DNA from: Notospermus geniculatus
Lineage: Eukaryota; Nemertea; Pilidiophora; Heteronemertea; Lineidae
Direction: 5' to 3'
DNA: 64,000 nt
Assembly: GCA_002633025.1 (NCBI GenBank)
Contig: NMRB01002528.1
Location: forward strand, 3,225-67,224
Shown in pieces: positions 63,968-64,000 of this stretch; position 1 is the stretch's first letter; each line of letters begins with the position of its first letter. The translations under genes and the position numbers were made by a program. Under the pieces are notes generated by a model, which made no database searches, had not been told where the DNA came from, and saw only the letters and a list, made by a program, of their open reading frames with translations.

Positions 63968-64000
63968 ATAGTCTCTGAAGGTTTCAAGTTATAGGGCCGT

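Overview
This window is nuclear DNA from an intron-rich animal. Coding exons are short, with GT-AG borders and conserved phases, they are separated by long introns, and the gene families are metazoan. The domain types, the very high load of small non-autonomous DNA transposons and the frequent AGGCCTA words suggest a marine invertebrate deuterostome (echinoderm, hemichordate or lancelet). That placement is inference; no species can be named. Exon borders were read by eye and may be off by a base or two.

Three genes are supported. (1) 791-8782, + strand: the 3' part of a STARD3/MLN64-type START-domain lipid-transfer protein, cut off by the left edge. It has two homologous 80-bp exons only 54 bp apart, a strong sign of mutually exclusive splicing inside the lipid-binding domain. 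(2) 18526-24999, + strand: a seven-exon SLC15/POT-family proton-coupled peptide or histidine transporter of about 636 residues. A second copy of its last exon lies beyond an assembly gap (25392-25746). (3) 62637-26953, - strand, tail-to-tail with the transporter: a large single-pass receptor of about 2,428 residues in some 33 coding exons. In order it has a signal peptide, a long disordered N-terminal region, nine WSC domains each split over two exons, a charged coiled-coil stalk, an Ig-like domain, a cysteine-rich GCC2/GCC3 module, one transmembrane helix, a cysteine-rich juxtamembrane stretch and an acidic, Tyr/Pro-rich tail. I know of no described receptor with this arrangement.

The receptor gene contains four local tandem duplications: a WSC half-exon, a whole WSC domain, the last WSC half plus stalk start, and the transmembrane/tail exons. 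Several copies are nearly identical, differ by transposon insertions, and one junction sits on a lone N. Separately placed haplotypes are therefore a serious alternative to real duplication. Most 142/158/182-bp half-exons would break the frame if both copies were spliced in.

The rest is mainly repeats: tRNA-derived SINEs (one with a clean 15-bp target duplication), many foldback elements, minisatellites and microsatellites. Three repeat events touch gene structure. One transposon copy coincides almost exactly with an intron (35321-35764), a minisatellite has copied a 5' splice site seven times (38490-38712), and a 47-bp element with 9-bp target duplications is present in only one of two duplicate copies (27998-28044).
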